DNA of 64,000 bases from NCBI GenBank assembly GCA_963693305.1, contig OY855903.1, positions 21,831,755 through 21,895,754 of the forward strand, read 5' to 3'. The position numbers and the translations under genes are program-made. Below, piece by piece: positions 44,200-53,614 of the stretch. The number at the start of each line of letters is the position of its first letter. Within the stretch, counting starts at the first letter, position 1. The stretch is from Meandrina meandrites (Eukaryota; Cnidaria; Anthozoa; Scleractinia; Meandrinidae). A model generated the notes under the pieces. That model was not told the origin of the DNA and ran no database searches. It saw only the letters and a list, made by a program, of their open reading frames with translations.

Positions 44200-46797
44200 C
44201 GTCCTTAATTTAAGGATGTTAATTTAAGGATATTAATTTATGGATGTTAATTTAAGGATATTAATTTAAGGATGTTAATTTAAGGATATTAATTGAAGGA
44301 TATTAATTTAAGGATATTAATTTACTGACGTAATTTAAAGATATTAATTTAAGGATGTTAATATAAGGATATTAATTTAAGGATGTTAATTGAAGGATAT
44401 TAATTTAAGGATATTAATTTAAGGATGTTAATTTAAGGGTATTAATTGAAAGGTATTAATTTAAGGTTGTTAATATCAGGATATTATTTTAAGGATGTGA
44501 ATTTAAGAATGTTAATTTAAGGGTATTAATTTAAGGATTTTAATTTAAAAATGTTAATTTCAGGATATTAATTTAAGGATGTTAATTTAAGGATATTAAT
44601 TGAAGGATATTAATTTAAGATATTAATTTAAGGATGGAATTTAAAGATATTTTTTTATGGATGTTAATTTAAGGATGTTAATATAAGGATATTAATTTAA
44701 GGATGTTAATTGAAGGATATTAATTTAAGGATATTAATTTAAGGATATTAATTTAAGGATTTTAATTTAAAGATGTTAATTTAAGGATATTAATTTAAGG
44801 ATGTTAATTTAAGGATATTAATTTAAGGATATTAATTTAAGGATATTAATTTAAGGATTTTAATTTAAAGATGTTAATTTAAGGATATTAATTTAAGGGT
44901 ATTAATTTAAGGATATTAATTTAAAGATATTAATTTAAGAATATTAATTTAAGGATGTTAATTAAAAGATATTAATTGAAGGATGTTAATTTAAGGATGT
45001 TAATTTAACATGTTTAAGGATATTAAATTAAGGATTTTAATATAAGGATGTTAATTTAAGGATATTAATTTAAGGATATTAATTTAAGGATATTAATTTA
45101 AGGATTTTAATTTAAAGACGTTAATTTAAGGATATTAATTTAAGGATATTAATTGAACGATATTAATTTAAGGATATTAATTTAAGGATATTAATTTAAG
45201 AATTTTAATTTAAAGATGTTAATTTAAAGATATTAATTTAAGGATATTAAATTAAGGATTTTAATATAAGGATGTTAATTTAAGGATATTAATTTAAGGA
45301 TATTAATTTAAGGATATTAATTGAAGGATATTAATTTAAGATATTAATTTAAGGATGTAATTTAAAGATATTAATTTATGGATGTTAATTTAAGGATGTT
45401 AATATAAGGATATTAATTTAAGGATGTTAATTGAAGGATATTAATTTAAGGATATTAATTTAAGGATTTTAATTTAAAGATGTTAATTTAAGGATATTAA
45501 TTTAAGGATGTTAATTTAAGGATATTAATTGAAGGATATTAATTTAAGGATATTAATTTAAGGACATTAATTTAAGGATTTTAATTTAAAGATGTTAATT
45601 TAAGGATATTAATTGAAGGATATTAATTTAAGATATTAATTTAAGGATGTAATTTAAAGATATTAATTTATGGATGTTAATTGAAGGATATTAATTTAAG
45701 GATATTAATTTAAGGATTTTAATTTAAAGATGTTAATTTAAGGATATTAATTTAAGGATATTAATTTAAGGATATTAATTTAAGGATTTTAATTTAAAGA
45801 TGTTAATTTAAGGATATTAATTTAAGGATATTAATTTAAGGATTTTAATTTAAGGATTTTAATTTAAAGATGTTAATTTAAGGATATTAATTTAAGGATG
45901 TTAATTTAAGGATATTAATTGAAGGATATTAATTTAAGGATATTAATTTAAGGACATTAATTTAAGGATTTTAATTTAAAGATGTTAATTTAAGGATATT
46001 AATTGAAGGATATTAATTTAAGATATTAATTTAAGGATGTAATTTAAAGATATTAATTTATGGATGTTAATTTAAGGATGTTAAAATAAGGATATTAATT
46101 TAAGGATGTTAATTGAAGGATATTAATTTAAGGATATTAATTTAAGGATTTTAATTTAAAGATGTTAATTTAAGGATATTAATTTAAGGATATTAATTTA
46201 AGGATATTAATTTAAGGATTTTAATTTAAAGATGTTAATTTAAGGATATTAATTTAAGGATGTTAATTTAAGGATATTAATTGAAGGATATTAATTTAAG
46301 GATATTACTTTAAGGATATTAATTTAAGGATTTTAATTTAAAGATGTTAATTTAAGGATATTAATTTAAGGATGTTAATTGAAGGATATTAATTGAAGGA
46401 TATTAATTTAAGGATATTAATTTAAGGATATTAATTTAAGGATTTTAATTTAAAGATGTTAATTTAAGGATATTAATTTAAGGATGTTAATTTATGGATG
46501 TTAATTTAAGGATGTTAATTTAAGGATATTAATTTAAGGATATTAAATTAAGGATTTTAATATAAGGATGTTAATTTAAGGATATTAATTTAAGGATATT
46601 AATTTAAGGATATTAATTTAAGGATGTTAATTTAAGGATATTAATTGAAGGATATTAATTTAAGATATTAATTTAAGGATGTAATTTAAAGATATTAATT
46701 TATGGATGTTAATTTAAAGATGTTAATTTAAGGATATTAATTGAAGGATATTAAATGAAGGATATTAATTTAAGGATGTTAATTTAAAGTGCCTATG
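44200..46797. repeat. 14-bp satellite array (AAGGATRTTAATTT), main block
   Basis: About 185 head-to-tail units of AAGGATATTAATTT or AAGGATGTTAATTT, with recurrent variants (TTGAAGGATATT, AAAGATGTT, AAGGATTTTAATTT, AAGGACATTAATTT). Variant order shows larger duplications: the run ending in the rare AAGGACATT unit at 45561 recurs 390 bases later at 45951, and the AAGATATTAATTTAAGGATG marker occurs near 44613, 45334, 45626, 46016 and 46657. Almost every unit contains TTAA. No gene. Confidence 0.97.
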
Positions 46798-47592
46798 AAA
46801 TGAAAAATCAAGCTATTAAAAAATAAGCTCATTTAAAAGGCCTTTCAAAGCAAAGAAGTATGGCGTTTTTCTTTTTCTGATATCTTCTTTCCTCCCAGAG
46901 ATATTCAGGTTTCTTATAATATGCAAATTAGGTATTGATGACGTCAGAGGGTGTGAAGTTTAAGGCTCAAAAAACAAAATTAAGAATATCTCTGGTAATA
47001 ATTGGACAATCTACTTTAAACTTGCCAAGCTTGTTGCACCCAAACAAATACACCAGCCGGTGTATATTTTGATGTTGCTATGGCAACACACTCGGGTCCA
47101 GATCTCTGTCATGCAGAAATGATAATTCCTGTATTTGATCTTCAACAAAGATTGTCTGCTTCTTTTAGTTTGATAAGGAGACCTAGTGTAGTGCAAGCGT
47201 TGTATATTTTTCAAAAAGAGCTAAGGATTTTGCCCTGTAAGGGGAAAAATGGTTAAATTTGAATTAAAGAGGAAAGAGACTGGAACCAAGACTATTGCCA
47301 TGGCAACATTAAATTATGCACCATGTCATGTATTATATGGGGTTAAATGCCCATGCAAAGTTTCCATTGCATTGCTTCAGTCTTTCCAGAGATATGCTTG
47401 GTTTTGTGTTTTGACCCTCACAAACACAACTTGTGACGTCATCAGTACCTAATTTGCATATTAGAAGAAACTTGAATATCTCTGGGAGGAAAAAAGATAT
47501 CGCCGAAAGAAAAACGCCACCCTTCTTTGCTTTGAAAGGCCTTTTCAATAAGCTTATTTTTTAATAGCTTCATTTTTCATTTCATAGGCACT
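46798..47592. mobile_element. 795-bp inverted-repeat element inserted at TTAA in the satellite
   Basis: The ends are AGTGCCTATGAAATGAAAAA and its reverse complement, each next to TTAA (46794-46797 and 47593-47596). The arms match for at least 150 bp, with AGCTATTAAAAAATAAGCT, GGCCTTTCAAAGCAAAGAAG, AGATATTCAGGTTTCTT and TGATGACGTCA present in inverse order at the right. Similarity continues inward more weakly. TTAA duplication fits a piggyBac-like MITE. The ends differ from the palindrome at 3672-5321, so it is another family. It has no protein of its own. Confidence 0.88.
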
Positions 47593-48342
47593 TTAAAGAT
47601 GTTAATTAAAGGATATTAATTTAAGGATATTAATTTAAGGATGTGAATTTAAGGACATCAATTTAAGGATGTTAATTAAAGGATCTTAATTTAAGGATAT
47701 TAATTTAAGGATACTAATTTAAGGATGTTAATTTAAAGATGTTAATTAAAGGACATTAATTTAAGGATGTTAATTGAAGGGTATTAATTTAAGGATATTA
47801 ATTTAAGGATATTAATTTTAGGATAAGGATAATTTAAGGATGTTAATTGAAGAATATTAATTTAAGGATATTAATTTAAGGATATTAATTTAAGGATGTT
47901 AATTTAAGGATGTTAATTGAAGAATATTAATTTAATGATGTTAATTTAAGAATATTAATTTAAGGATATTAATTTAAGGATATTAATTGAAGGATGTTAA
48001 TTTAAGGATATTAATTTAAGGATGTTAATTTAAGGATGTTAATTGAAGGATATTAATTTAAGGATATTAATTTAAGGATGTTAATTGAAGGATATTAATT
48101 TAAGGATGTTAATTTAAAGATGTTAATTAAAGGATATTAATTTAAGGATATTAATTTAAGGATGTTAATTTAAGGATATTAATTTAATGATGTTAATTTA
48201 AGGATATTAATTTAAGGATATTAATTTAAGGACATTAATTGAAGGATATTAATTTAAGGATATTAATTTAATGATGTTAATTTAAGGATGTTAATTTAAG
48301 GATAGTAATTTAAGGATATTAATTTAAGGATGTTAATTTAAA
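47593..48342. repeat. 14-bp satellite array, second block
   Basis: Continuation of the 14-bp satellite on the other side of the inserted element, about 53 units, with additional variants (AAGGATACTAATTT, AAAGGACATTAATTT, AATGATGTTAATTT). It ends where the 3' end of the Penelope-like element begins. Confidence 0.97.
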
Positions 48343-48400
48343 ATAACAAAATGTCTCGTAAAACATTTGAGAAGGAATCTTAGCGATATAAAAAGTGAAC

Positions 48401-48456
48401 AACGACGTTTCGATGACTCCATGTCATCATTATATAGTGTCATCATTATATAGTGA
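48401..48456 (-). other. Penelope-like 3' end hairpin, possible hammerhead relic
   Basis: On the minus strand GATGAC pairs with GTCATC around ATGGA, followed by GAAACGTCGTTG. This is close to a hammerhead core (CUGANGA, stem II, GAAA), except that the first C-U is A-U. Hammerhead ribozymes are known at Penelope-like ends. The bases before it hold a 16-bp tandem duplication (TCATCATTATATAGTG twice). Confidence 0.4.
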
Positions 48457-48509
48457 TCGGAGAGTGAAATAAAATATTTAGGGTGTGAAAATCTATTTAC
48501 ATAGTCAAT

Positions 48510-48665
48510 TTAAGTAAACAGTTTGGCACGGACGGAGTCTGATTGTGTGTTGAGTTTTGGCTTTATGTTCCTGATGAAGAGCATTTCGTAAAGTAAACAA
48601 TCCAGCTTCGTGCGGCATTTCTTTAAAACAGTGAACTGTTTTTGTACACTGTAGCATTGCAGCTT
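48510..48665 (-). pseudogene. C-terminal part of the Penelope GIY-YIG endonuclease
   Basis: On the minus strand this reads FTVLKKCRTKLDCLLYEMLF and then IRNIKPKLNTQSDSVRAKLF before the stop. That is the typical end of Penelope-type proteins, including the E of the GIY-YIG fold (LLYEMLFIRNIKP). It joins in frame to 53282 once the Ngaro element is left out. Confidence 0.85.
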
Positions 48666-48832
48666 ATGTATTTTGTAATGTTTTGGTATGTAACTGAAGT
48701 ATGTAGGAATGTATTCATAAGATTGTGTTAATGATTTAGTTGTTTATTAATCCTGTGGGATTCGTTTGGTTATTTAAGAGATTGTAAGTTATGCAGAAAC
48801 CATTCGAAGGCATCTCTTTATACTTGCTTTTA
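48666..48832 (+). repeat. Ngaro split direct repeat A1
   Basis: Starts ATGTATTTTGTAATGTTTTG and ends ATACTTGCTTTTA. It matches 52927-53093 over its 167 bases without a difference that I could see. It contains the first possible ATG of the Gag-Pol frame (48791). Confidence 0.95.
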
Positions 48833-51652
48833 GTGATGTCCGATTCCGAACAGCACGATATTCCTCGTGATTCCCATAGTACTACGCCTCTTGAACATGA
48901 GGATTCCTTGTCTAATGCCGAAACCCTTCGGTTATTTTCACAACTGTTAGACTCTAAGCTTGATCAGAAGTTCACTTCTTTCAAGCGCGAACTTGAAGAG
49001 AAAGACAACCTTACACAGAGCCAGCTAAAGAAGCTGAAAACTGAGACGAAAGCTTCGAATACCTTTAATTATAAAGGTAACAGAGTACAGTTCGAGTTTA
49101 ATCTCAACGTCCTCGACCAAATCGAGACGGCCTCTAAGAACCTTCGCGCAGGGAAAGTCTCTTCTGCAACTTCCGATCTCGAAGAAGCAAAGAAGCTCAT
49201 CGATAAGCGCAACAAACTTGTGCGTTTCGCCGACAAGAGCCCCGCAGGTTGGACTGCTGTTGAAGAGTATGAGTCCGACGAACTCGCCGACGATTCAGAA
49301 GACGAGAAAAAGCTCCGTTCAGCCGAGAAGAGGGCGCTGCTCAGCATTCTTTCAATCTTCAACAGCCCTTTCGCCATCAGTCCTTTCGTGCAAGACAACC
49401 AGTTCCCGCTGACAAATGTTTCAGCTGCGGCCAACGCGGACATTGGGCAAATTCCTCAGTTTGTCCCAGTCGCAACAACCTCACTCGAAACCCAACGAGC
49501 ACCAAACCAACAAACGGATGATGGGTCCAGGGACAAATACGATGCTGCCTTAAAACGATTGGGACAAGATGAGTATCCTTTACCTGTATCTCCAGTGAAT
49601 TCTCTGGGCGATTGTGACCCAGTTGACTTTTTCTACCAATCGACTAGCGATCCTAATTTTCATGATTCTCCGGAAATTTGTCCGGATTATCAAGAGGACG
49701 TGCAGAACATTGCCGTTAAAGGTAGATTAAGGCGTAATATTAGTTTCTGGGAGTATACAGGCGCTTCTTGGTTTATTCGCCAAACCATTTTGGAAGGCTA
49801 CAAAATTCCTTTTTATTTTACACCTGCTCCTGCCACCTTCGGTAATAATAAGTCTTCCTTGCAGCATGCGGATTTTGTTCACAAAGCAATTACTGATCTT
49901 TTAGCTGTTGGTTCTGTTGTGGAATGCTCGTCTCCACCTTCAGTAATTAACCCTTTGTCTGTTTCCATTCAGTCTAACGGCAAGAAGAGGCTAATATTAG
50001 ACCTCAGGTATCCTAATTCTTTTGTTAAAAAATTCACAATTAAGTTTGAAGACGCTAAAACCATGCTCAATTCATTTATTGACCACTCCCAAAATTGGTT
50101 CTATTCATTTGACATTAAATCGGGATATCACCATATTGATATCTTTCCTCCCGACCAAGACTTTTTGGGGTTTTCTTGGTCATTCAGTGGGGTAACCAGA
50201 TATTTTAAGTTCACCGTTTTGCCATTCGGATTATCTACTGGACCTTATATCTTTACTAAAGTTATGAGGCCTCTAGTTAAATATTGGCGCAGCCAGGCGT
50301 ACAGGATAGTCGTTTACTTAGATGATGGCTTGGGGGTATGCCCAACACTCGCGTGTTGTCGTTTGGAGGCCTTAGCCGTTAAGTCAGATTTGTCTCGTGC
50401 CGGGTTTGTTCCCAATATGCTTAAGAGTGTTTGGTCCCCGGTGCAGTGCCTTAGATGGTTGGGTTATTTTTGGGATCTTAAGAAGAAATCGCTCTCGATC
50501 CCCAGTGACAAAATTGACAGGCTCTTTACATCAATAGATGACGCACTTTCCCACACCACTATGCCCGCTAGGCAATTAGCTTCTGTTACAGGCAGTATTC
50601 TTTCTAATATGCTTGTTATTGGTAATCTTTGTAAGCTTATGACCAAAAACTTGCACAGGGCCTTGGATTGCAGAGCAGGGTGGGAGTCGTCTGTTATTTT
50701 GGATCGGCCATCTCGCAAGGAATTAATTTTCTGGCGGGAAAATTTACTTCGTCTTAATTCTAGGCCCCTTTCAGAGGATGTTCGCCCAGTTACTCGGATT
50801 GCGTATTCAGACGCTAGCTCTCTGGGCTGTGCCGCCTATTTATCTATGGATGATTTTCCAGTTGCACACAAGAACTGGGACCCACTGGAAATGAGTCAAA
50901 GCTCCACTTGGAGGGAACTTCATTGTGTCTATTTTGCCCTCCAAAGTTTCGCACTACGTTTGTCTTATAGTTCTGTTAAATGGTTCACTGATAATCAAGC
51001 AGTCCCTATTATTGTTGATTCGGGCAGCATGAAAGAAGAATTGCATAAATTATCTGTGGATATTTTCTATGTCACCAGGGATTATAATATCGACTTAGAC
51101 GTCGAATGGATTCCTCGTTCCCTCAACGATAAAGCGGATTATCTTAGCAAAATCGTTGATTGTGACGACTGGAAAGTTAAGGATTGCTATTTTTACGCAC
51201 TTACGTCCTACTGGGGACAGTGCTCAGTTGATTGTTTCGCTAGTTCCAAAAATTGCAAAGTTCCTAGGTTCTATTCTCGATTTTACAATCCGTATTGCCT
51301 AGGCGTGGATTCATTTGCTTTCAGCTGGGCTGGCGAGTTTTGCTGGTTAGTCCCTCCTGTCACACTGGTGACCAGAGTCATTCGCCATGTTTGCCTTTGC
51401 AAATGCAAAGGTATATTAGTCATTCCTTATTGGCCATCCGCACCTTTTTGGCCTCTTCTGGTAGATTCTCAAGGATCCTTTAATTTATTTGTTATCGATT
51501 ACCTCTTCGTTGAGAACGGCAAAGATGTGTTCTTACATGGGTCCAATAAGAATGCTATTTTTGGATCGGAGAATTTTAGCACACCGGTGCTTTTTCTCTT
51601 GCTCGATGGAGCTCTGCGATCGGTTTGGCTACAAGGCACTGGCCTTCTATGA
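48791..51652 (+). CDS. Ngaro Gag-RT-RNase H polyprotein, 953 codons
   Basis: The frame opens at 48791 within repeat A1; the next ATG at 48836 (MSDSEQHDIPRD) is an equally good start. Residues ~20-190 are Gag-like, acidic and coiled (SPAGWTAVEEYESDELADDS). RT motifs are FDIKSGYHHIDI, VLPFGLSTGPYIF and YLDD at residues 509-512, all intact. RNase H shows IAYSDASSLGCAAYLS, STWRELHCVYFAL, WFTDNQAVPI and RSLNDKADYLSK. The conserved post-RNase H domain (CSVDCFASSKN, FYSRFYNPYCLGVD) follows. The Gag zinc knuckle is not in this frame: CFSCGQRGHWANSSVC is encoded at 49417-49464 in the +2 shifted frame and ends at a TGA near 49516. A one-base change near 49330-49350 has probably fused the front of Gag to Pol. 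The polymerase looks functional. Confidence 0.88.
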   Translation: MQKPFEGISLYLLLVMSDSEQHDIPRDSHSTTPLEHEDSLSNAETLRLFSQLLDSKLDQKFTSFKRELEEKDNLTQSQLKKLKTETKASNTFNYKGNRVQFEFNLNVLDQIETASKNLRAGKVSSATSDLEEAKKLIDKRNKLVRFADKSPAGWTAVEEYESDELADDSEDEKKLRSAEKRALLSILSIFNSPFAISPFVQDNQFPLTNVSAAANADIGQIPQFVPVATTSLETQRAPNQQTDDGSRDKYDAALKRLGQDEYPLPVSPVNSLGDCDPVDFFYQSTSDPNFHDSPEICPDYQEDVQNIAVKGRLRRNISFWEYTGASWFIRQTILEGYKIPFYFTPAPATFGNNKSSLQHADFVHKAITDLLAVGSVVECSSPPSVINPLSVSIQSNGKKRLILDLRYPNSFVKKFTIKFEDAKTMLNSFIDHSQNWFYSFDIKSGYHHIDIFPPDQDFLGFSWSFSGVTRYFKFTVLPFGLSTGPYIFTKVMRPLVKYWRSQAYRIVVYLDDGLGVCPTLACCRLEALAVKSDLSRAGFVPNMLKSVWSPVQCLRWLGYFWDLKKKSLSIPSDKIDRLFTSIDDALSHTTMPARQLASVTGSILSNMLVIGNLCKLMTKNLHRALDCRAGWESSVILDRPSRKELIFWRENLLRLNSRPLSEDVRPVTRIAYSDASSLGCAAYLSMDDFPVAHKNWDPLEMSQSSTWRELHCVYFALQSFALRLSYSSVKWFTDNQAVPIIVDSGSMKEELHKLSVDIFYVTRDYNIDLDVEWIPRSLNDKADYLSKIVDCDDWKVKDCYFYALTSYWGQCSVDCFASSKNCKVPRFYSRFYNPYCLGVDSFAFSWAGEFCWLVPPVTLVTRVIRHVCLCKCKGILVIPYWPSAPFWPLLVDSQGSFNLFVIDYLFVENGKDVFLHGSNKNAIFGSENFSTPVLFLLLDGALRSVWLQGTGLL

Positions 51653-51737
51653 TGCTATATAGGCACTGGCCTTTTGTTGGTGTGCAGCTATTCACACCGC
51701 CGTTTCACACGGCCATTTCACACATTTTGGAGTATTT

Positions 51738-52781
51738 ATGTGTTTATTTTCTTCCTTTGATTTTTGTTTACAAGGTGGAAATGCATTTGCAGACAAAGTT
51801 GGTCGTCTTCTTGACCCCGAACTTCGGAGACTAGCATCATGCCTGCCTACCCGTGCGGTTGAGGCCAAAGCTTCTTCTACCACAGAGCGGTATTCAAGGG
51901 CTTTTCAGAAGTTCAGAGAATGGGCTTCCTGTCATCGTGAGATTACTCCTTTACCATCAGATGACATTTCAGTTGCTTTATATTTGGAATTTTTGCTCCA
52001 AAGTAATTGTTCAATTTCTGCTTTAGAGTCTGCCTGTTACGGCATTAGTTGGGCGCACAATTTGTACGGGTTTCCCACCCCTTGTAATTCAAGTTTAGTT
52101 AAAAATATTCTGGAAGCTGGGAAGAGGAAGTTGGCAAAACCCGTTTCTAAAAAAGAGCCTGTTACTCCTGTTATGATTAACGAATTGTGTATCAAATTTG
52201 CAGGCCCTTCCGCCAGCCTTTCAGATCTGCGTTTAGCTGCTATTTGTGTTACCGCTTATGCTGCATTTCTCCGCTTTTATGAATTAGCTGCTTTGCGTTG
52301 CTGTGATGTTAAATTTTGCGATAACACCTTTGTCGAGATTACTATAGTCAAGAGTAAGACAGATCAGTACAGGGATGGTTCCAGAGTCTTATTAGCCAAG
52401 ACGGGTTCTATATCCTGTCCTTTTGATTTGCTGGAAAGATATGTTTGCTCCGCTGGTCTGCAACTGTCTTCTACGTTACCTTTTTTCCGTGCCCTGTATT
52501 ATCAAAAATCCAATTGTTCTTATAAGTTACGTTCTGAGGGTATGAGCTACACTAGGACTAGAGAGATTGTTTTGCATGCTTTTGCTGAGTTAGGTTATCC
52601 TAAGAGTATGTTTGGCTTGCATAGTCTTAGGGCTGGAGGTGCATCTGCTGCTGCTAATGCCGGTATCAGCGATCGCTTATTTAAGCGTCACGGCAGATGG
52701 AAATCTGACAGCGCTAAGGACGGCTATGTCAAAGATAAACTTGATTTTCTGTTATCCGTTTCTCGTAGTTTAGGTTGTTAA
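51738..52781 (+). CDS. Ngaro tyrosine recombinase, 347 aa
   Basis: This is the integration enzyme of the retrotransposon. It has an N-terminal SAM-like DNA-binding region (TTERYSRAFQKFREWAS, ISVALYLEFLLQ) and a C-terminal catalytic domain. All catalytic residues are visible: the first Arg in ELAALRCCDV (R187), the beta-strand Lys in KSKTDQYRDG, HSLR (H295, R298), HGRW, and the Tyr nucleophile in DGYVKD (Y330). The frame has no stop. The first 12 codons run through TTTTTGTTTACAAG, which looks like a splice acceptor, so the true protein may begin in an upstream exon or at GGNAFADKVG. It follows the polyprotein stop by 85 bases, across a short tandem duplication (AGGCACTGGCCTT twice). Confidence 0.92.
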   Translation: MCLFSSFDFCLQGGNAFADKVGRLLDPELRRLASCLPTRAVEAKASSTTERYSRAFQKFREWASCHREITPLPSDDISVALYLEFLLQSNCSISALESACYGISWAHNLYGFPTPCNSSLVKNILEAGKRKLAKPVSKKEPVTPVMINELCIKFAGPSASLSDLRLAAICVTAYAAFLRFYELAALRCCDVKFCDNTFVEITIVKSKTDQYRDGSRVLLAKTGSISCPFDLLERYVCSAGLQLSSTLPFFRALYYQKSNCSYKLRSEGMSYTRTREIVLHAFAELGYPKSMFGLHSLRAGGASAAANAGISDRLFKRHGRWKSDSAKDGYVKDKLDFLLSVSRSLGC

Positions 52782-52826
52782 GCATTAATTATTAGCTTTT
52801 CTCTTTCTTTATTTTTCGAACGCGAG

Positions 52827-52926
52827 CATCAATAAACGAGATGCTCGCCCCTAGAACTGTGTGGTGTGTTTATTGAAGATTAATTACAAAATGTTTTATA
52901 CTCGTTTCACAGTGATTAGAGTATAA
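52827..52926 (+). repeat. Ngaro split direct repeat B1
   Basis: Starts CATCAATAAACGAGATGCTC and ends GATTAGAGTATAA. Same as 53182-53281 by eye. It includes AATAAA, which may serve as the element's polyadenylation signal. Confidence 0.95.
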
Positions 52927-53093
52927 ATGTATTTTGTAATGTTTTGGTATGTAACTGAAGTATGTAGGAATGTATTCATAAGATTGTGTTAATGATTTAG
53001 TTGTTTATTAATCCTGTGGGATTCGTTTGGTTATTTAAGAGATTGTAAGTTATGCAGAAACCATTCGAAGGCATCTCTTTATACTTGCTTTTA
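52927..53093 (+). repeat. Ngaro split direct repeat A2
   Basis: Second copy of A1, directly abutting B1. After it comes an 88-base unique stretch before B2. Confidence 0.95.
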
Positions 53094-53181
53094 ATTTGTG
53101 TAACCTACTGTACTGTTTTCTGTATATTTGTATACTTGTTAGCGTCCCGATTTGCAATTGTAACCTGTGTGTGCTCACGGA

Positions 53182-53281
53182 CATCAATAAACGAGATGCT
53201 CGCCCCTAGAACTGTGTGGTGTGTTTATTGAAGATTAATTACAAAATGTTTTATACTCGTTTCACAGTGATTAGAGTATAA
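53182..53281 (+). repeat. Ngaro split direct repeat B2 (right end)
   Basis: Second copy of B1 and the right terminus. The next base resumes the Penelope-like coding sequence on the minus strand. Confidence 0.93.
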
Positions 53282-53600
53282 GTGGTCTTCTTTTAAGTGT
53301 TGACCAATCGCAGAATATTTATGCTCAGCGATGCGTTGAAAAAGATGTCGGGATGTGAACCCGACATAATCTGCATCACACAGATTACATTCGAATTTGT
53401 AAACAACGCAATGTTGATTCATAAGGGGAGGCTTGGCTTCTACCACTTTGATGTCGTCCATAATTTTTCTGCTTGTAAACACTGGCTGCAGGTCACTTCC
53501 GATTTTCTTGTTGAGGTCGTTAAGATTACGGCGTAAAGCGTCAGCCGATCTCTGGTCTTTAAACGGCAAAACAATTTGATGGGCTTGTCTTGCTGAGCTT
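53282..53600 (-). pseudogene. N-terminal part of the Penelope GIY-YIG endonuclease
   Basis: On the minus strand: a connector (VLPFKDQRSADALRRNL), then QHCVVYKFECNLCDADYVGF (the GIY-YIG position with YVGF), TSRHLFQRIAEHK (the conserved Arg helix) and GQHLKEDH. The frame is cut at 53281 by the Ngaro element and resumes at 48665. Confidence 0.87.
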
Positions 53601-53614
53601 CTTCCGGTGGTCTT

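Larger units (their letters stand above)
48666..53281 (+). mobile_element. Ngaro-type tyrosine-recombinase retrotransposon, nearly intact
   Basis: The layout is A1 (48666-48832), coding region, B1 (52827-52926), A2 (52927-53093), a short unique stretch, and B2 (53182-53281). The A copies are 167 bp each and the B copies 100 bp each, identical by eye. These split direct repeats are the hallmark of Ngaro elements. The genes are a Gag-RT-RNase H frame and a tyrosine recombinase frame, both open. There is no target-site duplication, as expected for recombinase-mediated insertion of a circular DNA. The element sits inside the GIY-YIG coding part of a Penelope-like element. Confidence 0.92.

Noticed and set aside
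44200..48342. 14-bp periodic array considered as a coding repeat or origin
   Set aside because: Stops occur in all frames and the period is not a multiple of three. There is no evidence for origin function.
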